NCBI GenBank assembly: GCA_047967505.1
Contig: CM106541.1
From: Dipteris shenzhenensis
Taxonomy: Eukaryota > Polypodiophyta > Polypodiopsida > Gleicheniales
Length of the DNA: 64,000 bases
Reading direction: 5' to 3' (one strand)
Below the pieces are notes generated by a model, which was not told where the DNA came from, did no database searches, and saw only the letters and a list, made by a program, of their open reading frames with translations. A program made the position numbers and the translations under genes. Below are positions 32,501 to 43,189 of the stretch, piece after piece; positions within the stretch are counted from its first letter, which is position 1, and each line of letters starts with the position of its first letter.

Positions 32501-33965
32501 CCTGGGAGCGCATTTTTTAATGGTTCTGCATAATACTAGGAAAAAAACAGTATATAATGTGTGATCGAGCATGCAAAGCATATCCGATGGGCACAAAACT
32601 TTGAATGCACCTCAACCTAGGTGGTATTAAGTTGCATGCAATGTGGCGCGCCAATCCGATAAGTACTTGTTGGAATAACACACTTAGGATAGTGTTTTTT
32701 ATACTTGTGCATGACACTAAGGCAAAAGCAGAGTTTAATGCTTGGTCGACCATGCATATCATATCCGATGGCCTCAATACTTTGCACAAGTCTCTATCCA
32801 GGTGATATTAACGTGTATGCAAAGTGGCATACCCGTCCATAAGTACTTGTTTGGATAGCACGCCTAGGAGCGCTTTTATTAATGGTTGTAAATAACACTA
32901 GGAGGAAAACAATATATAATGCATGATTGAGCATGCAAATCATATCTGATGGACACAATACTTTGCACGCATCTCAACCTAGATGGTATTGACTTGCATG
33001 CAAAGTGGTGTACCCCTGCGATAAGTACTTGTTTGGATAACACACGTAGGAGCGTATTTTTTGACGGATGTGCATCACATTGAGGCAAAAACGGTGTTTA
33101 ATGGTTGATTGGCAATGTAAAGCCTATCCGATGGGCACAATACTTTGCACACATCTCAATCTAGGTATTATTTACATGCTTGAAAAGTATAGCGCCCATC
33201 TGATAAGTACTTGTTGGAATAACACACCTAGGACCATGTTTTTATATGGTTGTGCATGACACTAAGGCAAAAATGATGGTTAATTCTTGATCGACCATTC
33301 AAAGCATATGCGATGGATACAATACTTTGCACGCACCTCAACCTAGATGGTATGGACTTGCGTGCAAATTTGTGCACCCATACAATAAGTTCTTGTTCGA
33401 ATAACATACCTAGGACTATGTTTTTTTATGGTGGTGCATAACACTAGGGAAAAAACGGTGTATAATGCATGATCAACCATGCAAATCATATCCGATGGAC
33501 ATAATACTTTACACGCATCTCAACCTAGGTGGTATTTACATGTGTGCAAAGTGGTGTGTGCATCCGATAAGTACTTGTTGGAATAACATACCTAGGACCA
33601 TGTTTTTATATGGTTGTGCATGACACTAAGGCAAAAACAATGTTGAATTCTTAATCAACCATACAAAGCATATCCGATGGACATAATATTTTGCACACAC
33701 CTCAACCTAGGTTGTATTAATTTGCATGCAATATGACCTGCCCATCCGATAAGTACTTGTTCGGATAACATACTTAAGAGCGTGTTTTTTTAAGAATGTT
33801 CATCACACTAAGGAAAAAATTGTGTTTAATGCTTGATCGACAATGCAAAGCTTATCCGATGGACACAATACTTTGCATGTGCCTCAACCTAGGTGGTATT
33901 GACTTAGGTGCAAAGTGGAGCCCTTATCTGATAAGTACTTGTTTAGATAACACACCTAAGAGTTC
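29600..33965. repeat. 182-bp satellite array, about 24 monomers
   Basis: The core AAGTACTTGTTNGNATAACA recurs with regular spacing. For six consecutive monomers the start positions 33023, 33205, 33387, 33569, 33751 and 33933 are exactly 182 bases apart. Other constant blocks are GGGCACAATACTTTGCA, CTCAACCTAGGTGGTATT and GCATAACACTAGG. Monomers are diverged from one another, and some are shortened (near 31945 and 32480). All short ORFs here are by-products. The repeat length is close to nucleosome spacing, common for plant satellites. The array starts inside the AT-rich flank at about 29600 and ends at about 33965. Confidence 0.95.
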
Positions 33966-34834
33966 GTAAAGTTAGTAGTTTTAAAAAAGGCGTAATTCAA
34001 TGGATAGCCGATTTTGAGTAACAATTGACATGAAAAGTATTTGTGAGGTTAGTAGTTTAAAAAAACTCGTATTTATTATGAAAATAATTGAGTTTAATTA
34101 TTATGAAATCATTTATGCTTAGTAGGATATTTAATAATCAAGAGAAGGATGACTATAGAAAACTATTTGTGAGGTTATGGTTTTAAAAAAGGCGTGTTCA
34201 TTATGAAAATAATTGAGTATAATTAATCAAGAACAATTGTGCTTAGTATGAAAGAAAGAGAAGGGTGAAAGGAAAGGAAAATGAAAAGGGCTAGTGAAAA
34301 GAAAGAAAAGGAAAAAGAAAAGAGAAGGGTAGAAAAGGAAAATTTTGCCCTAAAGAAGTATAAAAAGGTCTTCTTCTCTTCATTCATTCTTATCTCAATC
34401 AATTGGAGCAAGAAGGAGCAAGAGAAAGAATCAAGGAGCTTATCTACAAAACCGAGTCTACATCCTATCTACAAAACCTTCAGCCAGCTTAGCCAGGTAT
34501 GAAGAATTTATATTCATGTTTCCTTTTCTTAAATATTTAGAAACTAAAATTGAGAGAGAAGAGAGAGAGAAATGAATCTTTTGGCCGACGGAAGAAGCAA
34601 GAGAAGAGAGAGAAAGGATGTAAAGAAAGAGATGGGAAGGATGAGAGAGGCAACGACGGAGGGAGGGAGCGCAATGGAAGGGAGGGAACGGGACTGAAGG
34701 AAAGGGATGGGACGTGAACAATTGAGGGAGGGAACATGAACAGAAGTAGCGACGGAAGGAGGGGATGAAGAAAGAGCCACGACAAAAGGAGGTATGAGGA
34801 AAGGGCCGCAACAGAAGGAGGGCATCCCTTCCGT
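33966..34834. other. Purine-rich flank, no supported gene
   Basis: Repeated phrases (GTGAGGTTAGTAGTTT and AAAAAAGGCGT near 33985, 34045 and 34175), then strongly purine-biased DNA. A TATA-like element lies at 34359. Serine/proline-rich minus-strand ORFs at 34458-34825 are open in several frames because of the base bias, not selection. Confidence 0.5.
34359..34366 (+). promoter_or_regulatory. TATA-like element
   Basis: TATAAAAA followed about 130 bases later by a donor-like CAG|GTATGA (34494-34502). This could be an LTR promoter or a leader exon. No coding region follows, so the call is weak. Confidence 0.2.
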
Positions 34835-35100
34835 TATTCCCTGGCGGCCGCGGTTGCCAGGGAATAAGGGAAGGGGTTTGGAAGGGGGTTTTTAAACCCT
34901 CTCCCCTTATTCCCTGGCGACCGCGGCTGCCAAGGAAACCCCTTCGCAGCCACCAAGGCCGCTAGGGAATAAGGGGAGAGAGTTTACAAACCCCCTTCCA
35001 AACCCCTTCACGGCCGCCAGGGAATAAGGGGAGAGGGTTTACAAACCCCCTTCCAAACCCCTTCATAGCCGCCAGGGAATAAGGGGAGGGGATAACCTCC
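34835..35100. repeat. GC-rich hairpin cluster with a 55-bp tandem repeat
   Basis: TTATTCCCTGGC (34835) and its complement GCCAGGGAATAA (ending 34867) form a 12-bp stem around GGCCGCGGTT. Related blocks of CCCTTATTCCCTGGC and GGGAATAAGGGG recur in both orientations. GGAATAAGGGGAG occurs at 34966, 35021 and 35076, a 55-bp tandem period. Base composition contrasts sharply with the neighbours. Confidence 0.8.
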
Positions 35101-35957
35101 CCTTTATCGAAAGGCACCGGCGGGCGATGGTGGCGGTGATGATGGCAGGCAGGCGGGCGATAGCGTGGCACCAGTGGGCGGTGGCAATGGCGATGGTGGC
35201 GGGCGAGCGATAGCGCGAGCAATGGGGGCGATGGCGAATAATGGGCAACAATGACGACAGCGAGCAATGGCGATGGCGAGGGCGTTGGTTTGATGGTTGG
35301 CAATGTGACGAACGATGGAAATTTTAAACGTATAATTTTTGAACATAAAGTTTTGAACGATGTGAGCGATGTGACAGGCAACGAAGAAAAATCGATGCTA
35401 TGGCAGGGGATGACGAGAAATCGATGTTGTGGCGAGCAACGGACATTTGAACGTCAACGAAAATTTTGATTGATGGACATTGGGGAGCGGGATAGAGGGA
35501 GAGAAAGAGGTTGGAAGAAATTGGGATGGGAAACCAAGTAGAAGTACGAGAGAAGGGAGTGAGAAGAAATTGGGAGGGGAGCCAAGTAAAAGTGTCATAC
35601 TCTTAAAAAATACAACAGAGAAAAATGTCGAAAAGATTTTAAGAGATCTTGGGAAAGAGAATGGCGTAGGAAAGGATGAAAGAATGTTTAGGAGAATGTC
35701 AGGTCTTTTGTTTGTAGTTTAAATTCAAATCCTCCCGCACTTTTAGTTTATATTTCAAATTTAAATCTCCTCAGAAAATTTTCTCCTAAACTCTCTAGAA
35801 ATTTGAATCCTTCTCATTTCTATTCTCACTTTCCTCACCTCCCCGAGATTAAGGCGGTGGTGGAGATTAAGTGGTGGGGAGAAAGGGGAGGAGAGAGGAA
35901 AATCTCTACCTGATAGGATCGTCGTGGTCGACATTGATGAATTAGGGGAGGAGGAGA
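35101..35957. other. GGC/GAT-rich low-complexity DNA, no supported gene
   Basis: Trinucleotide-like GGCGAT/GGTGGC runs at 35105-35290, then purine-rich sequence with a short duplicated phrase (GAGAAGAAATTGGGA, about 35516 and 35568). The ORFs look spurious. Confidence 0.5.
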
Positions 35958-36374
35958 TTAGGGAAAGAAGAGGATGTCGAGGAAGAAGAGAGAAGCATCT
36001 GGGAGACCATCTTTTACTCCCATTGGGGCTTCACCATTTGGGTTTCTCGACAAGTGGTTGGCGACGACATATGTTTTCCCTTTACGTATAGTGACTATGA
36101 GATCGAAATCTAGAAGTATTAACATCCACCTGGTGATGCATCCAATCATGCACAGGGTTTTTTGTCCAAGTGTAGCAATGCTTGGTGGTCCACGAAGAAG
36201 AAAAACTCGTTAGCCAACAAGTAGTGCCTGAACTTCTTAACTGCATAAACCAATGCGAGACCTTCCCTCTCGGTTGTGGTGTAGTTAACCTAGGCCTCGT
36301 TTAGTTGGCGGCTCACAAAGTATACCGGGTAATCTAGATTATGCTCCCCGAGTTGGGCTAACACACACCCAATG
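35958..36374 (-). pseudogene. Ty3/gypsy RNase H fragment
   Basis: The minus-strand reading from about 36370 gives GCVLAQLGEHNLDYPVYF, SRQLNEA, NYTTTEREGLALVYAVKKF and LLANEFFFFVDHQAL, then RWMLILLDFDLIV and ANHLSRNPNGEAP. This is the RNase H region and its downstream tail of a gypsy polyprotein, with stops and frame changes. Its upstream continuation is cut exactly where the large palindrome begins. Confidence 0.75.
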
Positions 36375-36539
36375 GCTAATTAATTAATTAGCTAATTATT
36401 TAGTTGATTAGTTAGTTAGTTAATTAGTTATTAGTTATTAGTTAATCCAACGTAAAGTGGAGAGGGAGAGTCTAAATTAACTATATACATACATACATAC
36501 ATATATACATACATATATACATGCATATATACATGCATG

Positions 36540-36615
<76 letters not shown>

Positions 36616-36691
36616 CATGTATATATGCATGTATGTATATATATATATATACATGCATGTATGTGTGTGTGTATATATATATATATATGCA

Positions 36692-36739
<48 letters not shown>

Positions 36740-36872
36740 CATATGTATGTATATATGTATATAGTTAATTTAGACTCTCCCTCTCCACTTTACGTTGGAT
36801 TAACTAATAACTAATTAGCTAACTAACTAATCAACTAAATAATTAGCTAATTAATTAATTAATTAATTAATT
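36375..36872. repeat. About 500-bp palindrome centred on CA/TG microsatellite
   Basis: The arm TTAATCCAACGTAAAGTGGA at 36440 has its reverse complement at about 36783-36802. The match extends through GAGAGGGAGAGTC and outward into TTAG/CTAA-rich sequence to about 36375 and 36870. The middle holds (CA)n at 36557-36612 and (TG)n at 36698-36733 within TA/CATG tracts. The transcript of either strand could fold into a long hairpin. Foldback element or arrested inverted duplication are both possible. Confidence 0.85.
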
Positions 36873-37280
36873 TACTAACCCCCTCCCCTTATCCCCTTAT
36901 TGTAATATATATATATATATATGCATATATGTGCATATAGATGCATGCATATATGTGCATATAGATGCATACATATATGTGCATATATGTGAATATATAT
37001 GTATATATATGTGCATACATATATGTGCATATATGTGCATATATAGCACATATATATACATATATGCACCATACATATATGTGCATATATGTGCATATAT
37101 ATGCACATATATGCACATATATGTATGGTGCATATATGTATATATATGTGCATATATATGCACATATATGTATGCATCTATATGCGCGCACACACACACA
37201 CACACACATATATGCATATATATACACATATATGTATATATATACATATACATACATACATACATACATACATACATACA

Positions 37281-37350
<70 letters not shown>

Positions 37351-37490
37351 CATACATATATATATATATATGCATATACATGTATATGCATGTATATATA
37401 TATGCATATGTATATACATGTATATATATGCATATATATGCATATATGCATACATATGTATGTATATATATATATATATATATATAAGGA
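36873..37490. repeat. ATATGTGCAT-type palindromic microsatellite
   Basis: About 600 bases made of ATATGTGCAT, ATACATAC and TATA units. A perfect 106-bp palindrome lies at 37046-37151, with CACCATACATATATG facing its complement. A (CATA)n run at about 37250-37310 and a (TA)n run at about 37308-37345 are embedded. Both strands are open in several frames, which yields meaningless Tyr/Ile/His-rich ORFs. Confidence 0.9.
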
Positions 37491-37767
37491 CAAAAAAAGA
37501 AGGATTTTTTTGGATGTCTACCATTTTACCATTTTATTTTTAATTATTTATCTTAATTTATAATTTATGTATTTACATAATTTTTATTTCATTAGTTTGT
37601 ATATCATTTTTTATTTAAATCAAAATTAATGAATTTAATACATAATTTTTTTGTATTTTTGAATTTAATTTTATCTTAGTTAATGTATTTATATTTTTTA
37701 TTTTTAATTTACTTTACATTAAATGTATATTTAATTAGTTTAAAATATTTTGCTATACATAGATACA

Positions 37768-37814
<47 letters not shown>

Positions 37815-38000
37815 GAGAAAAAAAATGAAGGATTTTTTGTATGCCTATCATTTTATTTTTAATTATTTTATCTTAGTTTATAATTTATGTGTTTACATAC
37901 TCTCTATTTCATTAGTTTGTAATTTTTATTTAATCTTTAATTTTTAATTTATTTTACATTAAATGTATATTTAAAGTATATTTAATTTAGTTTAAAATAT
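37491..38000. repeat. Duplicated AT-rich unit
   Basis: (CATA)n-(TA)n followed by GAAGGATTTTTT and ATTTATGT.TTTACATA occurs twice, around 37480-37620 and 37755-37925. Both end near TTTCATTAGTTTGTA. The unit is about 310-330 bases. No coding sequence was seen. Confidence 0.75.
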
Positions 38001-38682
38001 TTTGCTAAATTAAATATACTTTAATTATATGTAAAAAGAATCAAAATTTATTTATAACTCTTATCTTGTAGGTAACCTATTAAAATGAATATGAAAAAGA
38101 AATTATTTCTTGCATTTTCTTCGATTCGACGGTTGGTATAGCTTAGATTAGCATAGATTAGTTTATCCATATAGGAGAGAACTCCAAAACAACCAATCAA
38201 AGCCATGTTGAAAAATTCCCGACTACTTCCTAATCGGAGTCAATCCTACGTTCACATGCATCTTCACACTCATAACACAACCCTATGAGCAAAGTTTCAA
38301 ATGACAAATGACACATCAAAGTCAAAGTTTCAGTGGGCGGAGTTTCAGTGGACACAATGTAATTGTTAATAATGGATCATAGTTTAATTTTTTCTCATCT
38401 CATTGTAAAGCCTTATTGGCTATTACTTTTTAATTTATGTATATATATTGAGACTTGTAAAGCCTTTGAGGCTATTTTTGATCATCCATTCAAAGATTTT
38501 GTTAAATGGACACACACTTAATTGTATCAGTGGACACATTACAGCTTGGGCACACTGCTTGGGCACACTACAGTACGATATATTTTATTTTAGTTTGTAC
38601 TTTAATGCCTTATTGGCTATTTTATTGAAGCATTGTATCTAAATTCTTGTGAATTATTTTTCATGTAGGGTTTTCAACTATT
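38001..38682. other. AT-rich, no supported gene
   Basis: Contains repeated short phrases around TAAAGCCTTATTGGCTATT (38405 and 38458, with a related GCCTTATTGGCTATTTTATT at 38608). It is upstream flank of the decayed coding chain. Confidence 0.45.
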
Positions 38683-41460
38683 ATGGAGCACTCTCAAGAG
38701 ATTAGAGCTTTTGTCTCTAGCACCACCTTACATTTCGATGGGAAAGAGTATGCCCCTGGTAACTTTGAAGGGAAGTGGACTCACATGCACATGGGAAGAA
38801 AAGTTTGGTTTCTCATTCAAAGAAAAACTCAGCTACATTTGATGATGTCAAGGAAAGATATGGAGCAAAATGAGGAGCCAAGGAATGCAAGCTTCTCTAA
38901 GAAAGATATAACTTCTAGCATGGTTGTGGGAATTATATGGAACCAAAGAGCCCATACTTGGATATTTTTGTGAAGTGTTCACAACCTAATATTGGGGGCT
39001 ATCATTTTATCTTCTCAAGAGGTCTAAACAGGTTTGCAATGCCACCTCCTCCACCATCAAACTTTAGAGAATTACAAACTTCATTACAAGCTCTCATGGA
39101 TGAATGGAGTATATTTCCAAATACAGAGGCAAGTAGGTTGCATCAAAAGATTATGGTTGAGTACTTTAAGACATCATCACTCAAGATAGACCATGAATTC
39201 AGTGAAGAGCAGGGACCGCACAAGCAGGATCAGATGGACTCTAGTTTGGTTCAAGAACAAAGAGGAGACAAGCAGGATGAGAGAGCTTCTAGTTTGGCTC
39301 AGAAGCAGCCTAAACAAGGAGCCCCACATCAAGGGTCTGCACGCAAACTCTTTGAGATAGAAATAGAAGCAAATGCTGTGTTCGAACTGAAAAATGAAAA
39401 AGCAACACAACCATTGCAACCTAAAGAAATACAAAAGTTAGAGGAAGAGGAAGGACGAGCCAGGGCCGCTTTGGTACAACTTATCAAAGGAAAAGAAAGA
39501 CGCAAAATAGAAAAGATTAATATTGCAAGGGCCATAGTTCCAAAGGCTACTTTCACAAAAAGACAAAGTTCCTCTGTTCAGAAAGTACAGGTACAAGATA
39601 AAGAGGACACAATTCCAAAGGCTACTTTGAAAAAAAGGCAATGTTCCTCCGCTCAGAAACCTCCGGTATAAGAGAAAGAGGAGGATAGAGAAAATATAGA
39701 GGAACAAGAGTTAGATCAAGATGAGCTCATGTCAATAAAGAATCTCAATCTGCGTCTCAATGAGACGATCATAGAAGATGATGCCGGATATGTATGGGGA
39801 CAAAAGCCCTATGCTGTGAATGCTCGAGCTGTGAAGTCAGCAACTATTTTTACTAATAATAGGAATTTTGATATATCTTATGCAATGAAAATATTCAAGG
39901 CTTTGGTGGATGGCAAGAAACTCGTGGTCTCTAATGTAGTCTTACGTCCAATCATGTTCTGTCCAAATATAGGTAGCCATGACAATGGAGTTATGTTTGA
40001 AGGACCTACCCTTTTGAGGAGACTTTCAGCAAATTCTTCATACAAAGCCTTCGACAAATTCCGCATGAACAGGGTAAAGAGGCAAATTCCGAGAAATTTT
40101 TAAAAGAGGCAAAGTGAAATTTCTTGCTGCATTGTAAATTTGAGTCAATTGATGGTGGTCAGCATTATGCATATGCCTGTAATGAACTTGCTAGACAAGC
40201 AAGGGACTTCAGAAGACTCACTGCAGAGAAAATGTCAAAGGTTCTTCCCTTCAATTTTTATATCGCTACAATATGTATTTTTAAGCATCCAACAAAATAT
40301 TTGATTGAGTCCGAAAGACTGAATCATGATATTTTTGTAAAACGTAAGATAACCTCGACATCGAAAATCCTAATGAAAGTGAGGTGTCTATGGACTACAC
40401 TTGGTTCTCCAACACATTTGAAAAGAACTGCCACAAAAGCGAATGCAGACACATTAGTCACCTTTTATACATGTTTACGTGTAGTTATACCAAGGGGAAG
40501 TCAAGAATGGGAAGAATCTCTCACAAGCTTCAAGGTACCGAGAGATAGATATGCTGACTACCCAAGTATAATTTTTTGACCTGATGAGGTATTTAAACAA
40601 GCTGTGGCAGTTTGTAGTGCATACGAGAAGGGTGAGGTTACTTATGAAGGTCCTTTGTTACTATCACAAAAGTCAAAGGTTGAGAAAAAAGAGGTGACAG
40701 CAAGAATGTGGAGGCTCGTGAAGTATTTGCCGGATAGCTATGTAACAATGGCAACAGAAAAACTACTCAAGAAAGAATGGTTTTTTGGCAAGAAGGACAA
40801 AGATCATTGCATGGAACATACAAGTGAAACGTGATGCAGTGGATAGTGCGATTAGATATTTGCTCACAGAAAAACATATCCCTATTGGTCAATGCAATAT
40901 TGACCCTAATATTGTGAAGCATATAGCCGCTTTATCCACAGTTAAGGAAAAGGCATGGGCGCATAAGTGGATGAAGAATCAAGATGATGGGACCGAAGTA
41001 GTCACCTCGTTCATGAGAGCCTAAATCCCACCACAGGGATTGCATATGTTGAGAAGCTTGTGAATGAGCATAAACTGAGAATAACAAGTGCAGTCAACCA
41101 CGGCTTTCAATTCAATGTGAACGTCACTTCAGAATCTGGAAAGCTTGTAGCATACAGGGGCATTTCAGATGAGGACTTTTTAATTGATGAAACAAGCTGG
41201 GATAAGCCCCAAGTATTCTTTATTGATGAGGTTTCTTCCAATGATGACAACAAACCACATAAGATTGAAGGAATCAGTTACATTTCACTTCATAGCAATA
41301 CATGTCTTGCTGAAAGTATTAGAATGTTTTCTATATATCGACAATGATACAAATTTTTCTCTCAAGTGGTTAGTTGGCCAAAAAATGCTATGGAGCTTAT
41401 CTCCAACAAGTATGGTTGTACCATCAAGAAACTTGAAAACCCTTTACCTTACCTCTTGAA
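38683..41460 (+). pseudogene. Decayed coding chain, unknown protein family
   Basis: Collinear plus-strand frames suggest one former protein of roughly 800-900 residues. ATG at 38683 gives FDGKEYAPGNFEGKWTHM. The frame from 38937 to 40103 is interrupted only by a TAA at 39669-39671 and includes GGYHFIFSRGLNRF, a Gln/Lys/Glu-rich middle and IIEDDAGYVWGQKPYAV. A shift near 40100 leads to 40124-40834, with one stop at 40577-40579 and YACNELARQARDFRRLTAEK. A further shift near 40800 leads to 40785-41024, then 41060-41347 ends near FFIDEVSS. I do not recognise the family. No transposase triad or RT motif was seen. It could be an unclassified transposon protein or a lost host gene. Confidence 0.5.
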
Positions 41461-42662
41461 CCCTAGCTAAGGGTAAGGGCCAATAAAGAGGAAGATGCCT
41501 TTAAAATGTTAGCAGCCCCCCAATAGGGAGGCAGGTGCCATCTAGTACTCCTAAAAAAAAAAGATGATGTTTCATCATTTTTTAGATGAACAGTACCTTA
41601 CTATTGGTCCTCACATGACCTAAACATTGGCTCTTATATTTCAAAAAGTTTAAATATAAAAAATATCTCCCTCTTACTACCTGATGAACACCCGAGGCAA
41701 AGAAAGATGAGTGGAGTCAATATCTTGTGGATGTTAAAGAGAGCAACCAGGCTTTCATAGCCTCAAGCAATCCAACACACTCAACCACTACAATCAATTA
41801 CCATACAAGAGTGCATAGCAGATGAAGGTAGCAAATATATAAACAATAGTTGGTAAGATAGTTGGCTTGGATAATGCCAACAATGTGGCTGCAAGACATT
41901 CAAAGATACAATCACATCACCGTTTGTCTAAGGGTGTGTACAAAGTAAAAGTTTCTCCTCGTGCTACACATTTAGGTGGACAACATGTTGTCTCAAATCC
42001 TGAGTTCTGCCAAAACATGGCCATGGAACAAGCCTTTCTCAAGGGTCTTCTGCTTCCACTACCCACACTAATGGGCTTTAACAATGGCAATGGAATGAGA
42101 TGCCAATTGTCTAATGCTGGATTGTATGTAGCAGCACACAGCCTTTGGCGAGAAATTTGACGAAATGTTTGTTGTTACAAAATACTTGGAGGATTAAAAT
42201 TGCATTTTGATTATCTTTTTTATATTAAGTGAACAAAAGGATATATTTGCCATGAAAACAAATGGGGTATCAATCTGCTATTTTGCAGAAGATCCTTCAT
42301 AGGTTTCCAGGATTATGGGAACCCATGTTTGTCAAAATTCCCAAGAATTTACCACTCTCAAGTTCCATGTTTTCATTTACCACCCCTCTGCTGCTTAGTA
42401 TGACTGTTAAAAGATACATCGTCCATGGCGAGGAATTGAAGGAATTGTTTGGGGACATGCCATAACATCACCGCTACCTGGAACAAAAAAGTGTGTTTTA
42501 AAATACATATAAACTACATGGACTTTTGAATCATGAGGATGGCACAGAGATGGGTGCCTGTGCAGTAAAAATAACTTGAGGGATCAATCTGCCTTCTCAG
42601 TATCATGATGAGAGCAGAGAGAAGGGATGTTGCAAAAAGGAAATAGCTTAAGGATCAGGTTG
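41461..42662. other. No gene in sense; 3' flank of the cyclase gene
   Basis: AT-rich. The short plus ORFs (41867-42160, 42262-42465) look like shadows. The stretch 42262-42345 faintly resembles the last coding bases of the cyclase (42660-42740) on the minus strand and may be a diverged copy of the terminal exon. Confidence 0.4.
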
Positions 42663-43189
42663 CTATTTTTCAGTAAGCTCTCGATAGCCTTTCCAATTTT
42701 GTGGAACCATATTTTTTTGAGAGGCCATGAACCCCACCAGTACATTTATGGGCTTATCAGTAGGCCATAAATGAAGACACCAATGCAGTTTATCCAATGC
42801 TTCATGCCATTTTCCAGTAATATAACTATCAACTGCTGACTCAAAAGTGTTCTTGTATTCTGAATAGTTTCCAATCAGATCCTTCTGAAACATTGGCATA
42901 TCATATGTATAGAGAATCATAGGCTCTGCACTTCCCTTGACTGTTATTCTATCTAGTTTTCTGCAATTGTCTCGTAAGCTGCTCTTGGTTAAGTTTGATA
43001 CCACTGTTTCTGATAAGAGAATAACGACACCATATTGTTTTGTAGCTGCTTCTAGCCGTGAAGCCATATTCACATGTGGTGACAAGTATGAAGGGTCTAC
43101 CTTATGCGAAGAGCCAATGGCACCTTCAATAGCCCAACCTACATGAAGCCCAAATCCCAAGCGTATCCTATAACCTGTCCATTCGGTTG
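42663..43189 (-). CDS. Cyclase terminal exon
   Basis: A 527-bp exon entered after CCAGAG (acceptor AG at 43191-43190), contributing two bases to a split codon. It encodes [18 protein letters not shown], the purine/transition-state block [20 protein letters not shown], the domain end, and a conserved helical tail ([20 protein letters not shown]) ending GYRELTEK and stop. The tail resembles that of protist and algal cyclases, which supports a true C-terminus. Confidence 0.88.

Noticed and set aside
29673-33259. Many 60-140 codon ORFs with shared phrases
   Set aside because: They are translations of the 182-bp satellite in various frames.
29600-33965. CRISPR-like array
   Set aside because: The whole 182-bp unit repeats with uniform divergence; there are no short repeats separating unique spacers, and the genome is eukaryotic.
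34458-35381. Ser/Pro/His-rich minus-strand ORFs
   Set aside because: The purine/pyrimidine-biased sequence is open in several frames, with no domain pattern.
36431-37563. Tyr/Ile/His-rich ORFs up to 211 codons on both strands
   Set aside because: Pure microsatellite and palindrome translation.
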